Positions 29,099 through 37,825 of a stretch of DNA of 64,000 nt are shown piece after piece. The stretch comes from Candidatus Coprenecus stercorigallinarum. Lineage in GTDB: Bacteria; Bacteroidota; Bacteroidia; Bacteroidales; UBA932. Location of the stretch: the NCBI GenBank assembly GCA_018711305.1, contig DVIL01000038.1, forward strand, positions 38,151 to 102,150, in the 5' to 3' direction. The notes under the pieces were generated by a model. That model did not search any database. It worked only from the letters and a program-made list of their open reading frames with translations, and had not been told where the DNA came from. How positions within the stretch are numbered: the first letter of the stretch is position 1; every line of letters begins with the position of its first letter. The translations under genes were made by a program, and so were the position numbers.

Positions 29099-31684
29099 AT
29101 GAAAAGGTATATTCTGATATGTCTTGTCCCCGTACTCGTGCTGTTGTCGGCTTGCGGGGAGCGTACTGCCGTAAAAAGGGATCTTGCGGCCAAGGCGGCA
29201 GCCATAGGGGAGGCGCTGGATGTGGAGCAGGTGCTTTCGGACTGTGCTGGCCGGCAGGAGCGGGAGGCCATGGAATTCCTCTATGCGTATATGCCGGTGG
29301 GGGATATAGCCGACTACAGTCCCCAGTTGTATCTGGACGGGGTTAGGACGGTGCTGAGGGCCAGGGAGGAAATGCCGTGGGGAAAGGATGTGCCCGAGGA
29401 ACTGTTCCGGCATTTCGTCCTGCCGATGCGGGTCAATAACGAGACCCTGGACGGATTCCGCACGGAGTGCTATGCGGATCTGAGCAGCCGGGTGCGCGGC
29501 CTGTCCATGCACGATGCCGTCCTGGAAGTCAACCACTGGTGCCACGAGCGGGTGACCTACACTCCATCGGATGCCCGTACCTCATCCCCGCTTGCATCCA
29601 TAAAGACCGGGTATGGGCGTTGCGGAGAAGAGTCGGTGCTTTTGGTGGCTGCCCTGCGTACTGTAGGCATCCCTGCCCGACAGGTCTACACCCCACGCTG
29701 GGCCCATACCGATGACAACCATGCCTGGGTCGAGGCCTGGGTGGACGGTCATTGGCACTACCTCGGAGCCTGCGAGCCGGAGCCCGAGCTGGACGTGGCC
29801 TGGTTCAGCTCCACGGCCCTGCGCGGAGTGATGATGCACACCAATGTGTTCGGACGCTATGCCGGGCCGGAGGATGTCATCTCCCGGACCGACTGCTATA
29901 CTGAGATAAACGTGACCTCCAACTATGCGCCGGTGGAGAGGGTTTCGGTGACGGTGACCGATGCCGCCGGAGTGCCGGTGGAGGGGGCGAAGGTCGAGTA
30001 CAGGATTTACAATTATTCCGAGTTCTATACGGCCGTGACCGATATCACCGGTCGCAACGGATTGTCCCATGCGACATTCGGCCGGGGAGACATCCTCGTC
30101 TGGGCCTCTTCCGGAGGCCGTTTCGGCTATGGAAGGCTCGCTCTTTCAGAAGGTGTGACCTCCCTGACATTGGCCCTGGACAAGGACAGCACCTGGAGAG
30201 GGTATGAGGAACTGGACATAGTGCCGCCCGCCGAGGGCAAGGCCGTGGTGGAGCTGACAGCGGAGCAGGTGGAGGCCAATGCCGTCCGTCTCGCCCGGGA
30301 GGATTCGCTCCGCGGAGCCTATATCGCCACATTCGACACTTCAGACCCTTATCTGGCGAAGGCCCGGGGCAACTGGAAGGAGATAGCCGCCTACCTGGAG
30401 GCTTCAGCCGGATATGGCAGCGATGCATTGCACATGCTGGACCTGCTCAGCGAGAAGGATCTGCGCGATACTCCAGAGGGGGTGCTGACGGACCATATCT
30501 CGCATTTTGCCTATAGCGGTACTGACCCCGTGCTGAGGGACTATGTGCTCAATCCCCGGGTGGGGCTGGAGCTGCTGTCGCCCTACCGCAGCGTCTTCCT
30601 CAAGGCTGCCTCGGAAGGGGTATTCGGACCTTTTGAGTCTGGTGCCGTGAGCGTTGATGCGCTGATTGACTATGCTTCGGGAATCCGGGTGTGCGACCGG
30701 TACAATCCTCTGGTGATTCCGGTGACTCCAGTCGGGGTCTTCCGCCTCGGGGCTGCTGACAGTTATTCGCGGGATGTGTTCTTCGTGGCTCTGTGCCGTA
30801 CTTTCGGGATTCCGGCGCGGCTGGAAGAGATCAGCGGCAAGGTGCAGTACCACGACGGGGATGGCTGGGTAGACGTGGACCTGGACGGCGGCTCGGCTGC
30901 GGCTGTGACGGGACAGGGCACTCTCGCACTGGACTATGCCGGACAGGAATATATCGATGACCCTAAATACGAGACACATTTTACTATCGCGCGTATTGAC
31001 GGCGGCTCTCCCGTGACGCTCAATTTCACTGACCGCGAAGGCCGTGAAGGCTCCATGACCTGGAAAGGCATCTTCGGCGGCGGCCCTGTGTCCCTTGACT
31101 GCGGGCAGTACATGCTGGTTTCCGGTACGAGGATGGCCAGTGGCAAGGTGCTGGCTACCATGACGTTCTTTGATGTGACGGCAGGGGAGAACACCGATGT
31201 GACGCTGGTGATGCGGGAGGATCCTTCGGACCTGCAGGTGATTGGCAGCATGAATGCGGAGGCGGTGTACGGGGCTGCACAGCCGGACGGTACGCTGCAG
31301 GAGTCGACCATTCTCAATACTACGGGCCGCGGATTCTTCGTGCTCGGGTTCATGCAGGCAAGGCACGAGCCGAGCAACCATGCTGTGCGCGGGGTGTTTG
31401 CAGACGTGCCGGACTGTCCCGTAATCCTGATGTACGGCAGTGAGAGGGCGTACCGCCAGTATCTCTCGGACGGATTTCCGGAGGCTCCTGCAGGAGTGCA
31501 TATCGGAGTGGACTATGACTGGAAGATACTTGATGCGGTGTGCAGCGAGCTGAAACTGCCGGTCCGCGATGTGGAGTATCCGGTATTCATAATAGCGGAC
31601 ACCTTCGGACGCATCGTCTACATCTCGCAGGGGTACAACATCGGTACGGCCGAGCAGATCGCCAGGCTGGTCAAGGGGATATAA
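29099..31684 (+). CDS. Transglutaminase-like lipoprotein
   Basis: An 861-residue lipoprotein (signal ending LLSACGE, lipid Cys at 19). Residues about 140-235 form a transglutaminase/cysteine-protease-like core with catalytic Cys in GRCGEES, His in DDNHAWVEAW and a following Asp/Glu-rich strand. After it comes an Ig-like segment (VERVSVTVTDAAGVPVEGAKV, about 280-330), a long region of unclear fold and a last 70 residues with a thioredoxin-like strand pattern (YPVFIIADTFGRIVYISQGY) but no CxxC. Substrate unknown; family members act on extracellular peptides or cell-wall stems. It follows dnaG by 18 bases. Its stop abuts the stop of the convergent YitT gene with no gap. Confidence 0.85.
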   Translation: MKRYILICLVPVLVLLSACGERTAVKRDLAAKAAAIGEALDVEQVLSDCAGRQEREAMEFLYAYMPVGDIADYSPQLYLDGVRTVLRAREEMPWGKDVPEELFRHFVLPMRVNNETLDGFRTECYADLSSRVRGLSMHDAVLEVNHWCHERVTYTPSDARTSSPLASIKTGYGRCGEESVLLVAALRTVGIPARQVYTPRWAHTDDNHAWVEAWVDGHWHYLGACEPEPELDVAWFSSTALRGVMMHTNVFGRYAGPEDVISRTDCYTEINVTSNYAPVERVSVTVTDAAGVPVEGAKVEYRIYNYSEFYTAVTDITGRNGLSHATFGRGDILVWASSGGRFGYGRLALSEGVTSLTLALDKDSTWRGYEELDIVPPAEGKAVVELTAEQVEANAVRLAREDSLRGAYIATFDTSDPYLAKARGNWKEIAAYLEASAGYGSDALHMLDLLSEKDLRDTPEGVLTDHISHFAYSGTDPVLRDYVLNPRVGLELLSPYRSVFLKAASEGVFGPFESGAVSVDALIDYASGIRVCDRYNPLVIPVTPVGVFRLGAADSYSRDVFFVALCRTFGIPARLEEISGKVQYHDGDGWVDVDLDGGSAAAVTGQGTLALDYAGQEYIDDPKYETHFTIARIDGGSPVTLNFTDREGREGSMTWKGIFGGGPVSLDCGQYMLVSGTRMASGKVLATMTFFDVTAGENTDVTLVMREDPSDLQVIGSMNAEAVYGAAQPDGTLQESTILNTTGRGFFVLGFMQARHEPSNHAVRGVFADVPDCPVILMYGSERAYRQYLSDGFPEAPAGVHIGVDYDWKILDAVCSELKLPVRDVEYPVFIIADTFGRIVYISQGYNIGTAEQIARLVKGI

Positions 31685-32545
31685 CTACTGGTTCTTTCCG
31701 TCTATGCCGTAGACTGCGGTGACGGGGACGGTCATCAGGATGACGTCGGGGTCTATCTGGCGGGCGGTTTTGACGATCTCGCCGGAGTATCCTTTGCGGC
31801 TGACTACCATGAGCATCTTGCGGCTGCCCTCGGTGGACCACTGTACGGACTTGACGGAGCGGCTGCCCTCGATGCTGAGGCTCTGGAGGCGGGCGGCTAT
31901 CTCATCGTTGTGCTCGGAGAGGATGAGGGTCTGGACGGACTGCTGCGAGCCGGTCAGGAACATGTCCACGGCGTAGGAGAAGGCGATGATCTCTACGAAT
32001 CCGTAGACGACGTCGGCCAGGGTCTTGTCGTTGACCAGCAGAATCGACATGACTATGAGAGAATCGCACACGAGATAGATACGTCCGGGCGAAATGTTCT
32101 TATATTTGTTGATAGAAAGTGCGATAATGTCGGTGCCGCCGGTGCTGCCGCCCTGGGTGATGATGATGGCGATGCCGATACCGCTCATGGCTCCTCCGAT
32201 GAGGGCGTTGATGAGGTTGTCGGTGATGCCGGCGGAGATACTGGTCAGGCCCGGAATCATGGGCATGAACTGGAAGAATACGAAGCTCATGGCCACACAG
32301 TATATGGTCTTGATGCCGAATCCTTTGCCGAGGATGATGAAGCCGGCTACGAGGAGCAGGATGTCTATCGCGAACTTGGCGTAGGATACGGGTATGCTGT
32401 CGATGCCGTAATGGATTACCGAGGCAAGACCCGCGATGCCGCCTCCGGTGATCTCGTGGGGGTTGAGGAATGCGGTCCAGCCGAAGACGAAGACGGCCAG
32501 TCCGAGGGTCATGATAGCGTATTCTTTCAGGTATTTTAGAAACAT
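31685..32545 (-). CDS. YitT-family membrane protein (DUF161 + DUF2179)
   Basis: A 286-residue protein with five or six membrane helices in the first 200 residues. It includes NPHEITGGGIAGLA, IIITQGGSTGGTDIIA and NKYKNISPGRI, hallmarks of the YitT family. The soluble DUF2179 tail (about 205-280) ends DPDVILMTVPVTAVYG. The family is widespread and poorly characterised; transport has been suggested but no substrate is established. It is divergent from the MATE gene with a 45-base gap. Confidence 0.92.
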   Translation of the reverse strand: MFLKYLKEYAIMTLGLAVFVFGWTAFLNPHEITGGGIAGLASVIHYGIDSIPVSYAKFAIDILLLVAGFIILGKGFGIKTIYCVAMSFVFFQFMPMIPGLTSISAGITDNLINALIGGAMSGIGIAIIITQGGSTGGTDIIALSINKYKNISPGRIYLVCDSLIVMSILLVNDKTLADVVYGFVEIIAFSYAVDMFLTGSQQSVQTLILSEHNDEIAARLQSLSIEGSRSVKSVQWSTEGSRKMLMVVSRKGYSGEIVKTARQIDPDVILMTVPVTAVYGIDGKNQ

Positions 32546-32590
32546 ATCGTTGGATTTTAGGCTGCGAAGATAAGAAATTATAAGTAGAAA

Positions 32591-33961
32591 GTGACAAATA
32601 ACTTACAATATGAAGAGCGTCTGGGCACAGCGCCCATGACCCCGCTGGTCTTCCGCATGGCCGTCCCGGCTGTAGTGGCCCAGCTCGTCAACCTGCTCTA
32701 CAATCTCGTGGACCGTATCTACATCGGCCACATCTACGGCATTGGCACGGATGCCCTGGCCGGAATCGGTGTGACCGGCTCGGTGATTATCCTCATATCG
32801 GCTTTTGCCTCTATAGTCAACGGAGGGGCGGCACCTCTGGCCTCCATAGCCCTCGGGCGCGGTGACAGATCCCTCGCAGGCCGCTATCTCGGCAACGGGC
32901 TGGTCCTCCTGCTGTGCTTTTCCGTGATCTGTACCCTGCCGGTCTACATCTTCATGGAGTCTATACTCTATGCCGTAGGTGCCTCTGACGTCACTATAGG
33001 CTATGCCTCCGACTACCTCTCGGTCTATCTGCTCGGAACTGTCTTCGTGCAGATATCCCTCGGGCTGAACACTTTTATCTATACGCAGGGCCGGCCAGGG
33101 ATAGCCATGACATCGGTCATAATAGGCGCGGCGATGAACATCGCTCTGGACCCTGTCTTCATCTTCGTGCTGGGAATGGGCGTCAAGGGGGCGGCCATAG
33201 CCACGGTAATCTCCCAGGCATGCAGCGCCGCATGGGTATTGTCCTTCCTTTGCTCCCGCCGCAGGGCTTCCCTGCACATCGAGTGGAAGGCCATGCGGGT
33301 GGACTGGAAGGTCATAGGCACCACTCTCGCCCTCGGGGTGTCGCCTTTCGTGATGGCCAGCACGGAAAGCATAGTGGGTTTCGTGCTCAACGGCACTCTC
33401 AAGCACTACGGGGACATCTATGTCAGTGCCCTGGCCATCATGCAGAGCGCGATGATGCTCGTCAGTGTGCCATTGGCCGGCTTCGCCCAGGGGTTTATCC
33501 CCATTGCCAGCTACAACTACGGCCGTGGCGACGCGCCCAGAGTCCGCTCATGCCTCCGGGTGGTGGTCATCACCATGTTTTCCTTCAACCTCATAGTCGT
33601 CTTGCTGATGATCCTCTTCCCTTCCGTTGTGGCCTCTATATTCAGTGACGACCCCGAACTTATCTCCGTCGTTTCAGGAGCCATGCCTCTTTTCCTGGCC
33701 GGCATGACCATCTTCGGCCTGCAGCGGGCCTTCCAGAACATGTTCGTAGCCCTGGGCCAGGCCCGTCTGTCGATATTCATTGCCCTGCTGCGCAAGATTA
33801 TCCTGCTCGTCCCGCTGGCCCTGACACTTCCCCGCCTGATGGGCGTAAGGGGCGTTTTCGCCGCCGAGGCCATATCCGACGCCACAGCCGCGATATGCTG
33901 TACCGTCCTGTTCCTGATTATGTTCCCGAGGATTCTGAAGAAGAATTGCCGCCGGCCTTGA
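32591..33961 (+). CDS. MATE-family efflux transporter
   Basis: A 456-residue multidrug and toxin extrusion protein with 12 predicted helices in two similar halves. LGTAPMTPLVFRMAVPAVV and NLVDRIYIGHIYG at the start, and SIVNGGAAPLASIALGRGD, are typical of the DinF/NorM-like group. It exports cationic compounds in exchange for Na+ or H+. The start is a GTG at 32591; the next ATG would cut off the conserved LGTAP segment. Substrate not predictable. Confidence 0.93.
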   Translation: MTNNLQYEERLGTAPMTPLVFRMAVPAVVAQLVNLLYNLVDRIYIGHIYGIGTDALAGIGVTGSVIILISAFASIVNGGAAPLASIALGRGDRSLAGRYLGNGLVLLLCFSVICTLPVYIFMESILYAVGASDVTIGYASDYLSVYLLGTVFVQISLGLNTFIYTQGRPGIAMTSVIIGAAMNIALDPVFIFVLGMGVKGAAIATVISQACSAAWVLSFLCSRRRASLHIEWKAMRVDWKVIGTTLALGVSPFVMASTESIVGFVLNGTLKHYGDIYVSALAIMQSAMMLVSVPLAGFAQGFIPIASYNYGRGDAPRVRSCLRVVVITMFSFNLIVVLLMILFPSVVASIFSDDPELISVVSGAMPLFLAGMTIFGLQRAFQNMFVALGQARLSIFIALLRKIILLVPLALTLPRLMGVRGVFAAEAISDATAAICCTVLFLIMFPRILKKNCRRP

Positions 33962-33969
33962 AATTTCTT

Positions 33970-33995
33970 GTAACATTTTCCCGCATTCCGGCGTC
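33970..33995 (+). promoter_or_regulatory. Putative ECF-sigma promoter of the DUF4252 operon
   Basis: GTAAC (33970-33974) and CGTC (33992-33995) are separated by 17 bases, the classical -35/-10 layout of ECF sigma promoters and unlike the TAnnTTTG promoters elsewhere in the window. It lies 35 bases before the first gene of an operon that encodes an ECF sigma factor, which suggests autoregulation. Confidence 0.55.
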
Positions 33996-34029
33996 ATAAA
34001 GTCAGAACATTTAAAAACAGAGAAAAGTT

Positions 34030-34545
34030 ATGAAACGAGTTTTTACACCCATCTTCCTCAGCCTGCTGCTTCTGTCGGCGGCTGTACTGCCCGCAGGGGC
34101 CCAGAATGTCAAAAGTCTGTACGAGCGTTATGCCGGCAAGCCCGGTGCCGAGTCCGTCTCGGTGGGCCAGTTCTGGATCAATCTCGCCAAGCTCGTGGTG
34201 GCCTTCGGGCAGGAAGAGACCGAACTTTCTGACGACGAGACCGATATAGCGTTGAAGACCCTTTCGCATATCAACGCGGTGCGGGTGGCCGACCTGAGCG
34301 GTTGCAGCGAGAAAGTGCTGGCGCAGTTCGCCGAGGATGTGGAAAAATGTGAACTGGGTGGCTATGTGCTTCTGACAGAGGTGCATGATGACGGGGATGA
34401 CGCCAGGGTGCTGGTGCGCAAGGAAGGGGATCTCATCACTGAGATGGTGGTGATCTCTGCTGGAGTGGACCCGGCTATTATCCAGATCGAGGGAAAAATA
34501 ACAGAGGAGGAGGCTGCCAAGTACATTGCATCTTCTCTTGAATAG
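34030..34545 (+). CDS. Secreted DUF4252 protein
   Basis: A 171-residue exported protein with a signal peptide ending PAGAQN. The mature part follows the DUF4252 pattern: an N-terminal NVKSLYERYAGKPGAESVSVG segment, a central region beginning ALKTLSHINAVRVADL and a C-terminal strand EMVVISAGVDPAIIQIEGKI. Function unknown. It is first in an operon with the ECF sigma factor, a small membrane protein and a second DUF4252 gene, a gene set seen repeatedly in Bacteroidota. Confidence 0.85.
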   Translation: MKRVFTPIFLSLLLLSAAVLPAGAQNVKSLYERYAGKPGAESVSVGQFWINLAKLVVAFGQEETELSDDETDIALKTLSHINAVRVADLSGCSEKVLAQFAEDVEKCELGGYVLLTEVHDDGDDARVLVRKEGDLITEMVVISAGVDPAIIQIEGKITEEEAAKYIASSLE

Positions 34546-34583
34546 GACCCTTCGCAGAGTGTATTCAGCCTAAAACCCAGCCC

Positions 34584-35096
34584 GTGAACGCCGAAGAATT
34601 CAAATCCGCCTTTCTTCCCCTCGGTCCCATGCTCTACCGCATCGCCTACCGCATGCTCGGAGCGGAGGAGGACGCCCGGGACGCAGTGCAGGAGCTCTAT
34701 GTGAAGCTCTGCCGCGAGGGCGACCGGGCCCTTCGGAGTGCCAATCCCCAGGGCTACTGCGTGCGGATGATGCAGAATGTCTGTGCGGACTTTCTGCGGC
34801 GGGGCGGACGCAATGTTCTCAGGAGGGCGGCGGACGTGGCGGAGGTGAGGGGCGGTCCGGCGGTAGAAGCGGCGGATGCTCCGGTGGAGGGAAGGGAGGA
34901 GGCGGCCATGGTGCGTAAGGCCCTGGCAACATTGCCCCCAAAGCTGCGGGAAGTGGTGGTCCTGAGGGACCTTGAGCAGATGGAGATGTCCGAGATAGAG
35001 GCTGTGACGGGAATGAGTCAGGTCAATATCCGGGTCTCCCTCTCCCGCGGAAGAAAGATTCTGAAGGAAAAAATAGCAAAGTTTATAAACCGATAA
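34584..35096 (+). CDS. ECF-family RNA polymerase sigma factor
   Basis: A 170-residue sigma-70 family protein with only regions 2 and 4. Region 2 includes MLYRIAYRMLGAEEDARDAV, and region 4 has LPPKLREVVVLRDLEQMEMSEIEAV followed by the recognition helix MSQVNIRVSLSRGRKIL. It starts at GTG 34584. The linker is rich in Ala and Glu. The candidate ECF promoter at 33970 would make it autoregulated, and the next gene is a candidate anti-sigma or membrane partner. Confidence 0.92.
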   Translation: MNAEEFKSAFLPLGPMLYRIAYRMLGAEEDARDAVQELYVKLCREGDRALRSANPQGYCVRMMQNVCADFLRRGGRNVLRRAADVAEVRGGPAVEAADAPVEGREEAAMVRKALATLPPKLREVVVLRDLEQMEMSEIEAVTGMSQVNIRVSLSRGRKILKEKIAKFINR

Positions 35097-35107
35097 AATT
35101 TTAGAAG

Positions 35108-35527
35108 ATGGGCAGGAATTTAAAAGTATCAGAACCGGAAGAGATTCTACGCAAAGGGCTTTCGCAGATGCGGACAGCCGACGGGGACATACCGGTCCCC
35201 GAGGATCTCGGTCAGATGATAGAGCGGACGGTGGACCGTGAGCTCGGCCGCCGCCGGAGCCGGATGAGGCTGGTCGCTTCCATTTCTTCGGTCGCCGTTG
35301 CAGCTGTCATCGCCGCAGTAGCCCTCATAATGCCTGCCGATACGTATGAGCCGAAGGATACTTTCGAGGATCCGGCCCTTGCATACGCCGAGACAGTCAG
35401 GGCGCTGGAGATGGTGGGGGTGAATCTCGGCAAGGGACTTTCCAAGGCCGGCAACAGCATGGACCGGGCCGGGAGTATGATCTCGGAAACGATAGAAACA
35501 GTCAATAGTAAAGTTAATAAAAAGTAA
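35108..35527 (+). CDS. Single-pass membrane protein, possible anti-sigma factor
   Basis: A 139-residue protein with about 55 cytoplasmic residues, one transmembrane helix (58-78) and a short outer segment with repeated GLSKAGNSMDRAG motifs. It starts 11 bases after the sigma gene. The topology and position fit an anti-sigma factor, but there is no zinc-binding HxxxCxxC motif and I recognise no known anti-sigma domain. The role is inferred from context. Confidence 0.65.
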   Translation: MGRNLKVSEPEEILRKGLSQMRTADGDIPVPEDLGQMIERTVDRELGRRRSRMRLVASISSVAVAAVIAAVALIMPADTYEPKDTFEDPALAYAETVRALEMVGVNLGKGLSKAGNSMDRAGSMISETIETVNSKVNKK

Positions 35528-35538
35528 AGTAAGGAATT

Positions 35539-36084
35539 ATGAAAAAAGTCATTACAGCCGTCGCAGTCATGGCGGCATCACTTCTGCAGCTCTGTGCTGC
35601 TGCTCCTGAGGCTGAGGACAACAATGTCAAGGCACTTTATCTGAAGTATGAGAACAATCCCGCAGTTACTACTGTCTATGTCTCATCCGCGATGTTCGAT
35701 CTTCTCCGTAGTATGAATATCGCCGGCACCATACAGGCCAGTGGCGGAGATTCGACGGATGTGGATACCGAGGAGCTTTCTCATGTATTCGAAACCGTCT
35801 CCAGTCTTACCGGTCTGTATATTCTGTCAACCGAGGACCAGGCGGTAGCCTCTGACATGCGCAGGGATGTCAAGGTGGACGGGGACTATGTGCAGCTCAT
35901 GAAGGTCAAGGACGGCGGAGACAAGGTGGATTTCTACTACAAGTCCCCTGACGGGAAGCGGATCGTGGAATTCCTCATGCTCGCGGACTCCGATGAGGAG
36001 ACGGTGGTCATCCAGTTTGAGTCCGACAGCCTGACTTTCGATGACGTCGCCAGACTTGCAGCCATTATGGCTCAGGGGGAATAG
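35539..36084 (+). CDS. Secreted DUF4252 protein, second copy
   Basis: A 181-residue exported protein (signal peptide ending LCAAAPEAE) with the same DUF4252 layout as the gene at 34030: NNVKALYLKYENNPAVTTVYVS near the start, FETVSSLTGLYILS in the middle and EETVVIQFESDSL near the end. The two share only scattered residues, so this is an old duplication. It follows the membrane-protein gene by 11 bases and ends the operon before a strong terminator. Confidence 0.85.
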   Translation: MKKVITAVAVMAASLLQLCAAAPEAEDNNVKALYLKYENNPAVTTVYVSSAMFDLLRSMNIAGTIQASGGDSTDVDTEELSHVFETVSSLTGLYILSTEDQAVASDMRRDVKVDGDYVQLMKVKDGGDKVDFYYKSPDGKRIVEFLMLADSDEETVVIQFESDSLTFDDVARLAAIMAQGE

Positions 36085-36126
36085 GTTCCATTACGGGGAC
36101 ACAGAAACGTCCCTGTCACGATAGAG

Positions 36127-36176
36127 CCGGCCGGAACGGATGTGTCTTGAAATCTGTTCCGGCCGGTTTTGTTTTT
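36127..36176 (+). terminator. Terminator of the ECF operon
   Basis: CCGGCCGGAACGGAT and ATCTGTTCCGGCCGG form a 15-bp stem with one G-T pair and a 10-base loop, followed by TTTTGTTTTT. Confidence 0.9.
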
Positions 36177-36193
36177 AGTTGTGGAAAATATGC

Positions 36194-36201
36194 TATATTT
36201 G
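36194..36201 (+). promoter_or_regulatory. Upstream -7-like box before the metal-efflux operon
   Basis: TATATTTG, a perfect TAnnTTTG match 81 bases before the His-rich protein ATG. It may be a second promoter for the operon. Confidence 0.35.
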
Positions 36202-36233
36202 ACTTCGTCATTTATACTGTTGCGCCTCGGCAT

Positions 36234-36249
36234 AACAAATAAATTTGTT
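36234..36249. promoter_or_regulatory. Putative operator overlapping the -33 region
   Basis: AACAAAT-AA-ATTTGTT is a perfect 7-bp inverted repeat. The TTTG inside it (36244-36247) is spaced 20 bases from the -7 box at 36268, so a bound regulator would block or replace the -33 contact. A metal-responsive repressor is a natural guess; no regulator gene is adjacent. Confidence 0.45.
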
Positions 36250-36267
36250 CTGCTCTCGGCTTCTGCG

Positions 36268-36275
36268 TATATTTG
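36268..36275 (+). promoter_or_regulatory. -7 promoter box of the metal-efflux operon
   Basis: TATATTTG lies six bases before the ATG at 36282, so the transcript would be nearly leaderless. Confidence 0.55.
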
Positions 36276-36281
36276 TGCGTT

Positions 36282-36641
36282 ATGGTAAAACGGCTGAGAA
36301 AATACCGCTTTCTGAACTGTCTGCTCATGTCCCTGTTCATAGGGTTTTATGTGAGCAATACGCTGTTTGTCCATACGCATTACTATCAGGGGTATTCAGT
36401 CACTCACTCGCATCCCTACGCCAAGAACACCGACGGACTTCCGGACCATACCCATACGGCCAATGACCTTAGGGTGATATCCGCTTTCAACGCTTCCACC
36501 TTCTTTGCGGGTGAGAGTGTTGTCATAGCAGATGTGCAATGCACTCCGGTTGCCGTGTATTATGCATGCGGTGGAAGTGAGACTGCCGCAGGAGTACTGC
36601 TGCACTATGGTCTGAGGGCCCCTCCCGTACATTCTGTCTAA
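36282..36641 (+). CDS. Small His-rich membrane-anchored protein
   Basis: A 119-residue protein with one N-terminal membrane helix (about 10-30). Just outside it lies a histidine-rich stretch: HTHYYQG, THSHPYA and DHTHTA give seven His in about 30 residues, suited to binding a transition metal. A Cys pair follows further on. It precedes an RND adaptor and pump of the heavy-metal type by 82 bases and is probably an accessory metal-binding or sensing component. A TTG at 36273 is in frame but lies inside the -7 box, so ATG 36282 is chosen. No named family recognised. Confidence 0.7.
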   Translation: MVKRLRKYRFLNCLLMSLFIGFYVSNTLFVHTHYYQGYSVTHSHPYAKNTDGLPDHTHTANDLRVISAFNASTFFAGESVVIADVQCTPVAVYYACGGSETAAGVLLHYGLRAPPVHSV

Positions 36642-36723
36642 GACGCCTGTTTTCATTTTCTACCGACAGGGCCGTATTGTACCCTGCCGGAAAATCATTT
36701 TACAATAACTTAGATAGAAATTC

Positions 36724-37821
36724 ATGTACAGATTTTTCATACCCGGACTCATGCTGCTGCTGACGGCATGTGCCGGCAACAGAACTGCTCAGAGCGCCGC
36801 AGAGGTGGTATTCCGCGGCGATACAGTAGTTGTCAGCAGCAATTCACCTATATACGGACAAATGGAATTCGCCACTGTGGAGCCGTGCGGCTATTCGGCC
36901 CGGTTCCGGACGGTCGGGGAGGTGACTCCCGTGGCGGGCAGGATAGCTGAAATCTCCGCTCCTTTCTCCGGGCGGGTGGAGGGATGCAGCGTGCATCTCG
37001 GACAGAAGGTAAAAAAAGGAACGCCGGTATTCGCTCTCGGCTCTTCCGGTTTCTACGAGGCAGTAAGGTCTTATTTTGCGGCTAAGGCCAACAATGAGCT
37101 GGCTGCCGGACGCTATGCGCGTCAGAGTGCCCTTTCCCGCAACGGGGTAGGGGCCGTGCGTGATCTGGAACAGGCCAGGAGCGAGGCCTACATTGCGGCC
37201 CAGGAGCTGGAACAGGCTGTAGCGGTGCTCAGGATATTCAATGCGGATACAGCCTCTCTCCGTATGGGGCAGCCTCTTGTCTCCGTCTCTCCCATAGCCG
37301 GGGAGGTGCTCAGCTGCGATATGACGATAGGCAGCTATGTCTCCGAAGGGGACGGGCCTCTTGCTGTGGTGGCCGATCTCTCTAAGGTGTGGGTCAGGGC
37401 CTTTGTCAAGGAGCGATATTTCGGGGCAGTGCAGGAGGGGGACAGTGTGGAAATACATGTTCCCTCGGCGCCGGAACTCACCTATGAGGGCAGGGTGCAC
37501 TATGTGGGCGAAATGGTGGATCCCGAAAGCCGTGCTCTGGAGGTGATAGTGGAATGCGACAACGCGGCCCGCAGCCTGAAATTGGGAATGTTCTGCAATG
37601 TGCTGTTTTTCAGTGCTCCCGTCAAGTCCTTCATATTGCCGGCGACAGCCCTTATGCAAGAGAGCGGCAGTGATTTCGTCTACCAGTCTCTCGGAGACGG
37701 CACGCTGCTGAGGAAGCCGGTGGCCTCGGAAACTCTCGGGGACGGCAATGTACGTATTCTCAGCGGACTGGAGGGAGGCGAGACTGTAATGACCAGAGGT
37801 GGTATTTTCCTGAATATGTAG
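36724..37821 (+). CDS. RND efflux periplasmic adaptor (CusB/CzcB-like) lipoprotein
   Basis: A 365-residue membrane-fusion protein joining the inner-membrane pump to the outer channel. The signal ends LLTACAGN (lipid Cys about residue 16). The order is beta-barrel start, lipoyl half (ISAPFSGRVEGCSVHLGQKVKKGTPVF), helical hairpin (about 110-170), second lipoyl half (SPIAGEVLSCDMTIG), barrel and membrane-proximal domain. It ends four bases before the pump gene. No Met-rich copper motif is evident, so zinc, cobalt or nickel are as likely as copper. Confidence 0.92.
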   Translation: MYRFFIPGLMLLLTACAGNRTAQSAAEVVFRGDTVVVSSNSPIYGQMEFATVEPCGYSARFRTVGEVTPVAGRIAEISAPFSGRVEGCSVHLGQKVKKGTPVFALGSSGFYEAVRSYFAAKANNELAAGRYARQSALSRNGVGAVRDLEQARSEAYIAAQELEQAVAVLRIFNADTASLRMGQPLVSVSPIAGEVLSCDMTIGSYVSEGDGPLAVVADLSKVWVRAFVKERYFGAVQEGDSVEIHVPSAPELTYEGRVHYVGEMVDPESRALEVIVECDNAARSLKLGMFCNVLFFSAPVKSFILPATALMQESGSDFVYQSLGDGTLLRKPVASETLGDGNVRILSGLEGGETVMTRGGIFLNM

Positions 37822-37825
37822 GGCC

